NCBI GenBank assembly: GCA_028285945.1
Contig: JAPYNE010000014.1
Coordinates: 67,001 to 131,000 of the forward strand
DNA: 64,000 nucleotides
Direction: 5' to 3'
Source of the DNA: Candidatus Foliamicus numerosus
Lineage (GTDB): Bacteria > Pseudomonadota > Gammaproteobacteria > Steroidobacterales > Foliamicaceae
Both the position numbers and the translations under genes were made by a program. Shown here in pieces: positions 1 to 8,439 of the stretch. Position 1 is the stretch's first letter; the number at the start of each line of letters is the position of its first letter. The notes below the pieces were generated by a model. It did no database searches, was not told where the DNA came from, and saw only the letters and a program-made list of their open reading frames with translations.

Positions 1-64
1 CCCTGTCGTTTCTGCCAGGCGCATTCTTGGTCATTCCAGTATCCTTCTTCTTTGATTGATTCAT
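1..64 (-). CDS. IS1595/ISXO2-type transposase, N-terminus only (runs off the window)
   Basis: On the minus strand an ATG at 64 opens a frame that stays open to the left edge. A second in-frame ATG at 34 follows an AAGGA-type ribosome site and begins MTKNAPGRNDR, which resembles the first residues of IS1595 (ISXO2) transposases that open with M-(T/S)-K-N-A-P-G. The ATG at 34 is the better start, because the -10 box lies only about 8 bases before the ATG at 64. About 20 residues are visible, so the family call rests on a short match and could be wrong. Confidence 0.4.
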   Translation of the reverse strand, partial: MNQSKKKDTGMTKNAPGRNDR

Positions 65-71
65 GGATACT

Positions 72-99
72 ATTATACCGTAAAATACGGAAATCGCAA
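72..99 (-). promoter_or_regulatory. Promoter of the left-edge transposase
   Basis: Read on the minus strand this is TTGCGA, a 16-base spacer, then a perfect TATAAT. It lies directly upstream of the transposase frame and points into it. Confidence 0.5.
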
Positions 100-170
100 G
101 TATTTCCTATAGTTATGGGATTTCTGGGATATGAGTAAATCATGGTTATAATGGAATCAACGTCACGGCG

Positions 171-290
171 GGAGTATGTCGGCGATTGAGGGGTGTCCAT
201 TCCACCGTGTTATAAGGAAGGCTATGGTCAAATCTTGGGAGTGCATACTCCCATTTGTAAGGAGACCGAGACCTGATGCCGACATACTCC
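171..290. repeat. 120-bp element bounded by a perfect 13-bp inverted repeat
   Basis: GGAGTATGTCGGC at 171-183 is the exact reverse complement of the bases at 278-290. Inside, 237-252 form a second perfect hairpin (GGGAGT, four-base loop, ACTCCC). The element sits in the AT-rich stretch between the left-edge transposase and a transposase remnant, and has the size of a MITE. I see no clear target duplication. The rest of 65-447 holds no gene that I can support. Confidence 0.4.
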
Positions 291-447
291 GTTTCCGTAA
301 TTAGGTATTTAGTCGTGTTTGGCAAGTTTTGTATATAAGTCCCATTTATTTGTTAATAGATAGATTCAAACTTCTTGTTCACTCCGGATCCCGAGTTCTT
401 TTTTCATCGATATTTGATAACTGAAGTGATAACCAATAAAAGATTTA

Positions 448-681
448 TTACCTGATATAGTTGGATTTTCGTTTTATTTTCTTAAAGCAATACAAATAAC
501 CAAAGTAGTAATTGAAAATTTTTAGCCTTTCTGTGGACAAATAGAAGTGTCCGGTTAATAGTTTACCCTCAAGGGTGTGGCGCGAGGCCCGCGACACCCG
601 CTGGTCACGCAAACCCTCGATGCCGTCCTCGGCATGCCGAACCGTCCAGCGCCGGAACGTCCTCGCGCCCGCGCCCGGCAA
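448..681 (-). pseudogene. Transposase remnant (ISNCY/IS481-like helix-turn-helix part)
   Basis: The first 35 or so residues of this frame contain TFRRWTVRHAEDGIEGLRD followed by QRVSRASRHT. This pattern (T-F-R-R-W, then E-G-I-E-G-L-R-D-x-R-x-S-x-A-S) is typical of the DNA-binding part of ISNCY-family transposases. Similarity ends there and the frame continues into AT-rich sequence until an unrelated stop. Upstream, a stop codon lies immediately before the TTG that opens the frame. It is therefore a short decayed fragment. The 250 bases from 682 to 930 show no convincing feature. Confidence 0.45.
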
Positions 682-930
682 TCCCGCTCAGTTTTTTGAC
701 ATCAAACGATAACCAGCCGAGGCGAAAGCAAAGCAAAGCTGCGTTTCGCGCGCCCTTTATCACGGCAGGGAGCGATGCCGACATGGCCCGTTTCCTCGGG
801 CTCAAGCGGGGCAACCCGCTCGCATGACCAAACCACGAGGCCTTTGCCGCAATCGGTCGCGGACAGGCTGGCAGGCCAGCAGTCGGTGCTATACTGGAAA
901 ACCGACTTTGGATCAACGGAGGATCTTCTT

Positions 931-1218
931 ATGAAGTCATCAGGCGCGCCCAACGGGGTTCTCACCATTTGCATGGCCGTTGTGGGATCGGCAATCGCGC
1001 TCGGCGGGCTGATTCTTGTCAGCCAATCGAATCTACGCGCGGATTTGCGCGCGGAAATAGCGATCAACCGGGCCGATATCGCCACCAACCGGTCCGCTAT
1101 CGCCGAGGTTCGGCGGGACTTGAGTGATCTGCGCGCTGATGTGGCGCGCATGGAGGGATCGTTGCTCGCGCGCGAATCATCCGTTCCATCCGCCGGCGTT
1201 AGTTCCTTGGCGAACTGA
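931..1218 (+). CDS. Small membrane-anchored coiled-coil protein, unknown function
   Basis: The frame encodes 95 residues from an ATG placed seven bases after a good GGAGGA site, which decides the start over a longer frame beginning at 775. Residues about 8-30 form one hydrophobic segment. They are followed by a charged helical stretch with repeating patterns (LRADLRAEIAINRADIATNR) typical of a short coiled coil. I do not recognise the family. A similar architecture (coiled coil plus one membrane helix) occurs in the protein at 7752-8183, but the sequences do not look closely related. It is convergent with dctM, 12 bases away. Confidence 0.6.
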   Translation: MKSSGAPNGVLTICMAVVGSAIALGGLILVSQSNLRADLRAEIAINRADIATNRSAIAEVRRDLSDLRADVARMEGSLLARESSVPSAGVSSLAN

Positions 1219-1230
1219 GGTTCGCCGCGC

Positions 1231-2517
1231 TCAGCGCAGGGTGATGGCGGGGAACAGGATCAGCACGCCGAGCAGCAGGGCGTCGCAGGCCAAGTAAGGG
1301 AGCGCGGCACGGATCACATGGCCGAGCGTGGTGCCCTTGGGGGCAACGCTCTGCATCAGGAACAGCAACAGCCCGAAAGGCGGCGTGGTGAGGCTCATCT
1401 CCAAAGCCAGCAGAACCACCACCCCGAACCACACGCTGTCGAATCCCATCGAAGCGGCCAGAGGGAAGAAAACCGGGATCGTGAGCAGCAGAATCGAGAT
1501 CTGGTCCAGGAACATGCCCAGCGCCAGCATCACGGCAAACATCAGCAGCAGCTTGGCGTACGGCCCCGCCTCCAGCCCTAGCGACCACTCCACCGCCGCG
1601 GTGCTGACGCCCGAGAACGCCATCAACTGACTGAACACCGAGGAGCTCAGAATCAGCAGGAACACCATGCCGGAAATCCGCACGGTGCTGATGAGCGCCG
1701 CTTTCAGCGCCGCCGCGGTGAGCCTGCGCGCCGCCGCGGCCAGCGCGGCCACGCTGAGCGCGCCGAACGCGGCAGCCTCGGATGGCGTGGCCCAGCCCAG
1801 CACGATAAAGCCCACCACGCAGAACACCACCAGCCCCAGCGGCAGGATGTTGAACGCCAGCATCTTCAGACGCTCCTTCACAGCGACCCGTTCCACGCTG
1901 TAGGAGGGAGCGCTGGCCGGGTTGATGCGGGCCTGAACGTAGATCACCGTGCTGTAGCCTGCGGCCAGTATCAGCCCCGGAAGAATCCCGGCGAGCAGCA
2001 GCGCGCCGATGTTCAGTCCGGCCAGGCTGCCGAGCAGCACGCCCAGCGAAGAGGGCGGAATCAGCATGGCCAAGCCGCCGGTGCCGATGATGGGGCCGAT
2101 GGACATGTGCCGCGCATAGCCGCGCCGCGACATTTCGGGAATCATCAAAGCCCCCAGCATGGCGGTGTTGGCCATCGTGGAGCCGGTGAGCGTGGAGAAC
2201 GTGGCCCCGCCGGCCACCGTGATGTAGCTCAGCCGCGCCGGGAGCCGGCCGAACAGCGTTTCCAGCGCATCGAACACCCGGATCGCAAGGCCCGAATGAA
2301 ACAGCAGCGCGCCCATGAAAATGAACATGGGCACGGCAACCAGCGTAAAGCTGGTAATGAGGCTGGTGGCGTTGTCAACGGCCTGCAAGGGGCCGGGCCA
2401 GCCGCCCATGATGATCCACGCCCCCGCCAGGTTGGCCGCCAGAAAAGAAAACGCCACCGGCACGCCCATCGCCATGAAGGCGAACACCAGCAGAAAAACA
2501 GCGATTCCGGCGCTCAT
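1231..2517 (-). CDS. dctM: TRAP transporter large membrane subunit DctM
   Basis: The product is the ion-coupled transport channel of a tripartite TRAP transporter. Starting at the ATG at 2517 it has 428 residues, the usual DctM length, and opens with the typical first membrane helix (MSAGIAVFLLVFAFMAMGVP). The rest is almost entirely hydrophobic, with the glycine-rich GGLAMLIPPSS loop and a late TTPPFG motif, both family hallmarks. The frame is open for 55 more codons upstream, but that part is only the palindromic repeat read as protein. It follows dctQ and dctP on the same strand. The 268-base gap to dctQ is filled by the repeat, which is unusual because dctQ and dctM normally abut. The substrate (a carboxylate in most systems) cannot be told. 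Confidence 0.92.
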   Translation of the reverse strand: MSAGIAVFLLVFAFMAMGVPVAFSFLAANLAGAWIIMGGWPGPLQAVDNATSLITSFTLVAVPMFIFMGALLFHSGLAIRVFDALETLFGRLPARLSYITVAGGATFSTLTGSTMANTAMLGALMIPEMSRRGYARHMSIGPIIGTGGLAMLIPPSSLGVLLGSLAGLNIGALLLAGILPGLILAAGYSTVIYVQARINPASAPSYSVERVAVKERLKMLAFNILPLGLVVFCVVGFIVLGWATPSEAAAFGALSVAALAAAARRLTAAALKAALISTVRISGMVFLLILSSSVFSQLMAFSGVSTAAVEWSLGLEAGPYAKLLLMFAVMLALGMFLDQISILLLTIPVFFPLAASMGFDSVWFGVVVLLALEMSLTTPPFGLLLFLMQSVAPKGTTLGHVIRAALPYLACDALLLGVLILFPAITLR

Positions 2518-2542
2518 GATCCTGCCATAAAGCGCGCGCCAA

Positions 2543-2721
2543 CCCGCATATTGCGCCAAGGGGCGTGGAGGAAGCCGCATAGGGTTTTGCCTGACCTCGC
2601 CTTTCCCCGCCCCCGTCTTCCGGGGGACGCATGAACCCGTCCATGGGGCTTGCTTCGTTCGCGCCGGGACATCGGCGCTCACCCTGCCTCCGATACCCCC
2701 GGAAGAGGGGGGCGGGGAAAG
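2543..2721 (+). repeat. Palindromic intergenic repeat, copy 1 (full)
   Basis: Flank module at 2543-2600 (contains ATTGCGCCAAGGGGCGTGG), left arm 2601-2626, loop 2627-2695 and right arm 2696-2721. The arms are 26 bases and complementary with one mismatch. The loop begins ACGCATGAACCCGTCCATGG, the hallmark of the family. It separates dctQ from dctM. Other copies are at 6526, 12300, 13577, 24264, 28201 and 35961. Confidence 0.85.
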
Positions 2722-2785
2722 GCTTCAACCTGCGCTCGGTTGAGGGCGGCAGCACGCTGGGCCTCTTGCTTGCGCAACGAAAGCA

Positions 2786-3298
2786 TCAGAAAGCCTGCCC
2801 GGCATCGGCGTGGGACATGCTGTCGCCGCGCAGCAGGCAGCGCAGGAACTCCACCGCCATCATGGCGAAGCCCAGCGCCACCGGCGCAAACAGAGCCCAG
2901 CGCGGCATATCCAGCGAGCGCATCTCCACTTCGCCGCGCATCGCGCCCTCCACGGCCAGAATGCAAGCCAGCACGGCCACGATGCCGCTCACGATGGCGC
3001 AGAGGCTGAAGATGACCCGGTCGAGCCGTCCGCGAACTGCGGGAGAAGCGCGCCGATACAGCACCTCCACTACGATCCAGGCGCGCTCGCGCACCAGCCA
3101 GGGCGCGGCCGCCATGGTGATATAAAGCAGCGAGTATTCAGTCAGCGCCACCGTGTAGGCAGGGGGCTGCAACTTCAGATTGCGAAGCGTCACGTCAACA
3201 ACGATCAGCAGGCAGTCCGCCGCAATCAGAAAGCACGCGAACAATACCAGGCCGTTGACCAGCCCCTCCCAGGCTTTCGACAGCATGCGAGCCGGCAT
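2786..3298 (-). CDS. dctQ: TRAP transporter small membrane subunit DctQ
   Basis: The frame encodes 170 residues with four hydrophobic segments and the family pattern of a second segment followed by T-E-Y-S-L-L-Y and a W-L-V-R-E-R-A-W-I-V-V-E motif. The subunit pairs with DctM in the inner membrane. It begins 5 bases after the end of dctP, so the two are certainly co-transcribed. Transcription must cross the palindromic repeat at 2543-2721 to reach dctM. Confidence 0.85.
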   Translation of the reverse strand: MPARMLSKAWEGLVNGLVLFACFLIAADCLLIVVDVTLRNLKLQPPAYTVALTEYSLLYITMAAAPWLVRERAWIVVEVLYRRASPAVRGRLDRVIFSLCAIVSGIVAVLACILAVEGAMRGEVEMRSLDMPRWALFAPVALGFAMMAVEFLRCLLRGDSMSHADAGQAF

Positions 3299-3303
3299 AA
3301 CGG

Positions 3304-4371
3304 TCAGCGCCCTGATCCCGGTTCTTCAACCGGGGGCTCGGGCGCTTGGCCGAGGAGCAGGCCGCCGGCCTGTTCGATGGCATCCCGCTCCTCAAGGTAG
3401 AACAAGGGCTTGAGAGCCGCCGCGGAGTCCGGCGCGCGGCGGCGCAGGCGCTCCCAAACCACGCGGTGGGCAACATCGCGGAAGGCTTGGGGATCGGGTG
3501 CCCCAATACCCTGGAATCCGCTGTCGGCCAGTTCCGCATGCTCCCTGATCCTGAGGTCGCGGAACCAGCCGTTGGCCGACACCGCATATTTCTCCGCTTC
3601 GTCGGTGAGGATGTGCCGGGCCTCCTCGCTCAGCCCGTTCCAGCGGTCCAGGTTGATCTGGAGGCAAATGGACAGGTTCAGCACCTCGGGATCAATGCGG
3701 TAGCGCACGAAACGCTCCACGCCCAAATCCGCGAGGCCCACGCTGGTGAACGCCAGCCCATCGACGATGCCGCGCTGCAGGGCCGTATAGACTTCGCGCA
3801 ACGCAATCTGCACCGGGCGGGCGCCGAACGCGTAGAGCAATTCCCGGTTGGACGGCGAGGTGCGGATCTTGAGGCCGCGCAGGTCCGGCATGCCCTCGGC
3901 GGTGAAGCGCGGCGGTTTGACCAGGTAGATGCTGATACCCACGCCGGACTGCATCCAGCCGATCAGATGGGAATTGGCGCGCTTTTTCCAGTACGGCTGC
4001 AGGGCTTCAAGCGCGCCGGAAGCGCGCGCCTGAACGGGATCGATGTTGGCGGCGAAAATGGCGTCGCCCTCGGGCAGCATGCCGAGATAGTAGGTGATGC
4101 CGCCCAGCGCCATGTCAACCACGCCCCGGCGCAGCGCATAGAACAACTGGCGCTGCGGGATCACTTCCGGGCCGCCGAGAAAATCGATTCGCACAACGCC
4201 GCGGCCGCGCTCATTGACGGCATTGATGTAGTGCTGGGCATGTTGCGAGAAGTTGATCTGGCGGTTCCATGAACTCACCAGCGTCAGTGTTTCCTCCCCT
4301 GCCGCCGACGCCGCGCCAAGCAGCAGCGCCAGCGCTGCGACCAGCGCCGTCCTCGGCGGGCTACTTGGCAC
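3304..4371 (-). CDS. dctP: TRAP transporter periplasmic substrate-binding protein DctP
   Basis: The frame encodes 355 residues, with a Sec signal peptide in the first 25 (hydrophobic ALVAALALLLGAASA followed by a small-residue cleavage site). The mature protein has the DctP fold pattern, including GIVDGLAFTSVGLADLG and the segment around LRGLKIRTSPSN that carries the conserved arginine used to bind the substrate carboxylate. The start overlaps the end of the MATE exporter gene by 11 bases. The C-terminal dozen residues are proline- and glutamate-rich and probably disordered. The substrate is unknown. Confidence 0.88.
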   Translation of the reverse strand: MPSSPPRTALVAALALLLGAASAAGEETLTLVSSWNRQINFSQHAQHYINAVNERGRGVVRIDFLGGPEVIPQRQLFYALRRGVVDMALGGITYYLGMLPEGDAIFAANIDPVQARASGALEALQPYWKKRANSHLIGWMQSGVGISIYLVKPPRFTAEGMPDLRGLKIRTSPSNRELLYAFGARPVQIALREVYTALQRGIVDGLAFTSVGLADLGVERFVRYRIDPEVLNLSICLQINLDRWNGLSEEARHILTDEAEKYAVSANGWFRDLRIREHAELADSGFQGIGAPDPQAFRDVAHRVVWERLRRRAPDSAAALKPLFYLEERDAIEQAGGLLLGQAPEPPVEEPGSGR

Positions 4372-5722
4372 GGTTTTTCTCCGGCATGGCGCCGGCCCGC
4401 TCCGCTTGGCGCAACCCGCGCCGCAGGAGCAGAAAGCCGACAGAGGCGGATACCAGGTTCCCCAGTGCGCCCCCGAAGAACACGCCCGTGAGGCCGAACA
4501 GCAGGCCCAGCAGCCAGGAAAGCGGCACGTACACCAGCAGCGTGCGGCAAAGCGAGACCGCCATGGCGGCCAGAGGCTTGCCGAGCGCGTTCAGGGAGGT
4601 GTTGGCGACTATGGTCACGCCCAGCAGGCAGTAGGTCCAAGGCAGGATGCGAAGCTGGGTCGCCGCAGCGCGCACTGCGCCTTCGTCCTGGGTGAAGAAT
4701 CCGACGATAGGCTCGGCGAAAATGCTCAGCAATGCGGCCACCGACAAGCCGTAGATGGTCGTGAAGCGCAGGCACCAGCGATGGGCCTCCCGCACCCGGT
4801 CCATCCGTTCCGCTCCCGCATTCTGGCCCACGAACGGGCCGATCGCGGCGCCCAGCGCCATGAATGGCAGTAGCGCCAGCGCCTCCGTGCGGATTCCAAC
4901 CCCGAAGCCGGCCACCGCGGTTTGGCCGAAGCGCGCCACCATCGCAACCACGAAAGCGGAAGTGAGCGGCGCCATCAATCCCGAGGCGGTGGCCGACAGC
5001 CCCACATGCCCAATGCGCTTCCAGGAGTCGAGAATGAGCCTCATGCCCCGCAGCGTGAGGAACTTGTCGCGCCTGATCCCGATCGCCAGCATGGCGATAA
5101 GCGAAATCAGGTTGGCAATCACGGTCGCAAGCGCCGCGCCCTGCACCTCCATGCGCGGGAATCCGAAAAGCCCGAAGATCAGGATGGGATCCAGAATGGC
5201 ATTCACCAAGGCGGTAAGAGCGAGCAACACTCCCGGCGATTTAGCATCGCCCAGCGCCCGCAGGATCGATCCGCCTATGGTTGGCCCCACCACGAACACC
5301 AGCCCGACCAAGTAGATCTGCATGTAGTCGCGCACCAGCGGCATGGTGGTGGCGTCGGCGCCCAGCAAACCGAATAGGTCCTCCATAAACAGCCAGCCGA
5401 TGGACAGCAGCACAACGCCAAGCAGGCCGCACAGAAGAAAGGCATGGGTAGCGATACGGCGCACGCGGCGCTTCGCGCCCTGGCCCACCAGCCGGGCGAT
5501 CACGGAGCTGGCGCCCGCGCCGATGCCCATGGCCATGGCGGCCACCACGAATCCAACCGGCTGCGTGTAGCTCACCGCGGCCAGCGGCAAAGGCCCCAGC
5601 CGGCTCACGAACCACGCATCCACCAGGCCGAAGGAGATCAGGGCCAGAAGCCCGATCATCATGGGCGCCATAAGCTCCCACAGATGGCGGCCAACGGGGC
5701 CTTCGGCGAGGCGCGCTTGCAT
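4361..5722 (-). CDS. MATE-family multidrug/metabolite exporter
   Basis: The frame encodes 453 residues with about twelve membrane segments arranged as two similar halves. Family-like stretches include ISFGLVDAWFVSRLGPLPLA in the first helix pair and FVGQNAGAERMDRVREAH in the second half. MATE proteins export cationic drugs or metabolites using sodium or proton gradients. The gene is first in a minus-strand run and overlaps dctP by 11 bases, so exporter and TRAP importer are translationally linked. That pairing is uncommon and may mean related substrates, but the sequence does not prove it. Confidence 0.9.
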   Translation of the reverse strand: MQARLAEGPVGRHLWELMAPMMIGLLALISFGLVDAWFVSRLGPLPLAAVSYTQPVGFVVAAMAMGIGAGASSVIARLVGQGAKRRVRRIATHAFLLCGLLGVVLLSIGWLFMEDLFGLLGADATTMPLVRDYMQIYLVGLVFVVGPTIGGSILRALGDAKSPGVLLALTALVNAILDPILIFGLFGFPRMEVQGAALATVIANLISLIAMLAIGIRRDKFLTLRGMRLILDSWKRIGHVGLSATASGLMAPLTSAFVVAMVARFGQTAVAGFGVGIRTEALALLPFMALGAAIGPFVGQNAGAERMDRVREAHRWCLRFTTIYGLSVAALLSIFAEPIVGFFTQDEGAVRAAATQLRILPWTYCLLGVTIVANTSLNALGKPLAAMAVSLCRTLLVYVPLSWLLGLLFGLTGVFFGGALGNLVSASVGFLLLRRGLRQAERAGAMPEKNRAK

Positions 5723-5767
5723 GACCCGCGCATGATACGGGACGGGCGCTGAATGGGCGCCGGATCG

Positions 5768-6460
5768 TTACAGCGTCCGGACCAGTTCCGCCAGGCTGGA
5801 CACGGTGATGTCGGGCAGCGCCTCGCCCTCCGGGGCGCGGGCCGCTCCGGTCCCGGCACCGCCGTATCGATCCACCCAAGCGGTGCGGATTCCCTGCGCC
5901 CGGGCAGGCTGCACATCGTGGAAGAGGCTTTGCGCCGCATGCAGCAATTCCTCCTTGGCAATGCCCAGGTCCGAAAGCCGCGCCAGAAGAAAGCGGAAAT
6001 TGCGGGGATTCGGCTTGTAGGAACCGATCTCCCCGGCCGTGCAAACCAAGTCGAACTCAATCCCCAGCGCCTTCTGCGTTGCGGAAAAGGACTGGCGATC
6101 AACGTTCGAGAGAACCGCAAGGCGGTAGCGCTCGCGCAAACGAGACAGGGCGGCGCGCGTGTCGGCGAATGCCGGCCAGCGAGCGATGGACGCGGCGAAC
6201 GAAGCGGCATCGGCATCCGTGACCGGCAGCTCAAATCGCCGTCCGATCCTTCGCGCCACTTCGGCCAACACTTGCGGATACGCCATCCGGGGCTGGGCGC
6301 TCTGCACCTGAGGCTCGGCCTCGCTGAACGCGACCAGCAGGCTGGCGCGCTCCAACCGCGCGCCGCGCCGGAGCGCCCATGCCGACAGCTCCCCGGCAAT
6401 GCCGCTCTCCCAGTCGATCAGGGTTCCATAGCAATCGAAACTGATCGCCTTGATCTTCAT
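5768..6460 (-). CDS. HAD-superfamily hydrolase, haloacid dehalogenase type II-like
   Basis: The frame encodes 230 residues. Motif I is FDCYGTLIDW (nucleophile Asp near residue 9), motif II is the serine of LSNVD, motif III the lysine of SYKPNPRNF, and motif IV the acidic HDVQPA region near residue 175. The F-D-x-Y-G-T-L form of motif I and the whole layout match (S)-2-haloacid dehalogenase-like proteins. Many such proteins are really phosphatases, so the substrate is open. The gene stands 45 bases upstream of the MATE gene on the same strand and may head that operon. Confidence 0.82.
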   Translation of the reverse strand: MKIKAISFDCYGTLIDWESGIAGELSAWALRRGARLERASLLVAFSEAEPQVQSAQPRMAYPQVLAEVARRIGRRFELPVTDADAASFAASIARWPAFADTRAALSRLRERYRLAVLSNVDRQSFSATQKALGIEFDLVCTAGEIGSYKPNPRNFRFLLARLSDLGIAKEELLHAAQSLFHDVQPARAQGIRTAWVDRYGGAGTGAARAPEGEALPDITVSSLAELVRTL

Positions 6461-6525
6461 GGCTTACCTCCGCAGCGCCTGCATTTTAGCGATTGCGCGC
6501 CGATTGCCGGGAAGCGAATCCCTCG

Positions 6526-6630
6526 CCCTTTGCTTGCCCCTGCCTCGCGGGAGACGCATAAACCCATCCATGGGGCTCGGCTGGGGCATCCTGCCCCAAA
6601 CGCTCCCGCGAGGCAGGGGCAAGCAAAGGG
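6526..6630 (+). repeat. Palindromic intergenic repeat, copy 2 (full, perfect arms)
   Basis: Arms 6526-6553 and 6603-6630 are 28 bases and perfectly complementary. The 49-base loop carries the family core (ACGCATAAACCCATCCATGG) and a small inner hairpin (TGGGGCATCCTGCCCCA). The arm sequence is unlike copy 1, although the loop is the same. It lies between the HAD gene and mltB. Confidence 0.9.
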
Positions 6631-6646
6631 CTTCAGCTTCAGCCAA

Positions 6647-7633
6647 TCAATTTGTGGCGCTGGCTTTGCTCAGGCCTTCGCTTAACTGATACACCGCCAT
6701 GGCATAAAGCTCGCTGTGGTTGTAGCGGGTGATGACGTAGAAGTTCTTCAGGCCCAGCCAGAACTCGTCGCCTTGCTTGCCCGTCAGCCGCATCGGCGTG
6801 ACCCGCTGCTTGCGGTCCAAACCGCCCGGCACCGCAGCCATGCCCGATGCCTCCAGCTCGGCGATGGTCTTGCTGGGCTTCAACGACACATTGAACACAT
6901 CCTGCGGCGCCTCACCGGCCTCCACCCGCAAGGCGATGCCGCCGCCGCGCTGCCAGTCATGCTCCGCCAAGTAGTTGGCGACGCTGCCAATGGCATCCAC
7001 GGGATTGTTCCAGATATCCCGAAAACCATCGCTATCGAAATCAACCGCGTAATTGAGATAGCTGCTGGGAATGAACTGCCCCAACCCCATGGCGCCCGCG
7101 TAAGAGCCCATGAGGCTCCCGACCGGCTTGCCCTCTTCGCGAACAAGGCGGATGAAAGCCTTCAGTTGCCCGCAAAATAACTTGGCCCTGGGCGGATAAT
7201 CGAAACAGAGGGTGGCCAGCGCATCCACAACGCGGTAATCGCCGGTGAATTTGCCGTAGAGGGTTTCAACGCCGATGATGGCGGTCACGATGATCGGCGG
7301 CACGCCGTAAAGGCTATGGGCTTTTTCAAGCGCCGCCTCATGCTCCGCCATGAATTTCACGCCGGCCGCAGTGCGCTCCTCCGTGAGGAAGATGTCCTGG
7401 TATTTCGCCCAGGTCAGCTCTTTTTCCGCCGGACGGCTGATTGAATCAATCACGCTTTGCTGATATTCCGCCTGGCCGAGAATCGACAGGATTCCGGCCT
7501 CGTCAAAACCATCTTCCTCAGCCGCCATTTCGCGCGCGAATGCCTGCGCCTCAGGACGGCTGGCGTAATTGCCCGCCAGCGCCGCCAAAGGGAAAATCAG
7601 CAATAAAAAAGAAGATAGAAGGGCCTTGCGCAT
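6647..7633 (-). CDS. mltB: Lytic murein transglycosylase, MltB type
   Basis: From the ATG at 7633 the protein has 328 residues and a signal peptide (MRKALLSSFLLLIFPLAALA). The body matches the SLT_2/MltB family: GVPPIIVTAIIGVETLYG holds the catalytic glutamate, followed by FIRLVREEGKPVGSLMGSYA, the conserved GAMGLGQFIPSSY and the C-terminal NFYVITRYN motif. The enzyme cuts peptidoglycan glycan strands to 1,6-anhydro products in the periplasm. No lipobox cysteine is seen, so it is probably soluble. A longer frame from 7723 adds 30 residues with no export signal and is less likely. Confidence 0.92.
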   Translation of the reverse strand: MRKALLSSFLLLIFPLAALAGNYASRPEAQAFAREMAAEEDGFDEAGILSILGQAEYQQSVIDSISRPAEKELTWAKYQDIFLTEERTAAGVKFMAEHEAALEKAHSLYGVPPIIVTAIIGVETLYGKFTGDYRVVDALATLCFDYPPRAKLFCGQLKAFIRLVREEGKPVGSLMGSYAGAMGLGQFIPSSYLNYAVDFDSDGFRDIWNNPVDAIGSVANYLAEHDWQRGGGIALRVEAGEAPQDVFNVSLKPSKTIAELEASGMAAVPGGLDRKQRVTPMRLTGKQGDEFWLGLKNFYVITRYNHSELYAMAVYQLSEGLSKASATN

Positions 7634-7751
7634 CGCAGGCCATCTTCGCGGGCCGCACAAGAGGTTTTCAGCACGCCAGAGCCCGCATGGCGAGCGCCAG
7701 GACCGTTCCGGTTGGGACATCATGAAGAAAGAAGCTGCGAGGAACGGTATG

Positions 7752-8183
7752 TCAGGCAGGGGGAGTCAGGAATAACGCGATAAAGGCGAGGATCACAGTG
7801 GTCTGCGCGAGCATCGCGCCAAGCATCCATTTGATGAGATTCACCTTGGCCTCTTCAATAGCCAACTTGGTTTCGGATCTCAAACCTTCGTGCTCGGCCT
7901 TGGTCTCCTGCCTAAAACCTTCGATCCCGACCCGGATCTCCTGCCGCAGTGTCTCGATTCCGGCCCGGGTCTCCTGCTTAAAACCTTCGATCCCGGCTTG
8001 GATATCCTGCCGCAGCGCCTCGATCCCGGCCTTGATCTTAGCGATATCGGATTTCGTTGCGAGGTTGGCGTTAAGAAACGCGATCTGCTCCTCGGCAAGG
8101 GTTTCCGCTTGCCGCTCGTCGAAGCCGCCTTCCATCAAGCGCTTGACGTAGCGGTGGGTGTCAAATGCGATGGCTTCGCTCAT
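7752..8183 (-). CDS. DUF1640-like coiled-coil protein with C-terminal membrane helix
   Basis: The frame encodes 143 residues. The N-terminal part (FDTHRYVKRLMEGGFDERQA, later LATKSDIAKIKAGIEALR) is the DUF1640 (CCDC90/MCUR1-like) signature. The middle consists of five 11-residue units (AGIEALRQDIQ, AGIEGFKQETR, AGIETLRQEIR and two more), a hendecad pattern expected to form a coiled-coil stalk. Residues about 118-140 form a C-terminal membrane segment. The repeat is visible in the DNA as alternating 33-base units (about 7880-8040), so its length may vary between strains. Function is unknown. Confidence 0.75.
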   Translation of the reverse strand: MSEAIAFDTHRYVKRLMEGGFDERQAETLAEEQIAFLNANLATKSDIAKIKAGIEALRQDIQAGIEGFKQETRAGIETLRQEIRVGIEGFRQETKAEHEGLRSETKLAIEEAKVNLIKWMLGAMLAQTTVILAFIALFLTPPA

Positions 8184-8380
8184 GCGGAGATTCTACAAGC
8201 ATTTCGGATTCGGAGGGAATCAAGCGATCGGTGCGCGGGCTGGGTGGGGGACGAGGCCGTGGGGCAGACTCCCCGCACGCAAGGAGCAACGCAGCCGGGA
8301 AGAAAACGGGGCCGCAAATTATGGCAGCTATTTGCGGGACAGGACGCTGAGGAGCAGGCAGCGGCACTCCGGGCTTGATT

Positions 8381-8414
8381 GTACCGGCGGCACCCAGTCA
8401 GGCGCCGCCGGTAC
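8381..8414 (-). terminator. Hairpin downstream of the TonB receptor gene
   Basis: GTACCGGCGGC at 8381-8391 pairs perfectly with 8404-8414 across a 12-base loop, 25 bases beyond the receptor stop codon. There is no T-run after it on the minus strand, so it is terminator-like but not a textbook intrinsic terminator. The rest of 8184-8439 holds nothing I can support. Confidence 0.5.
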
Positions 8415-8439
8415 AGGGGATATGGTTTTCAGCGAATCT

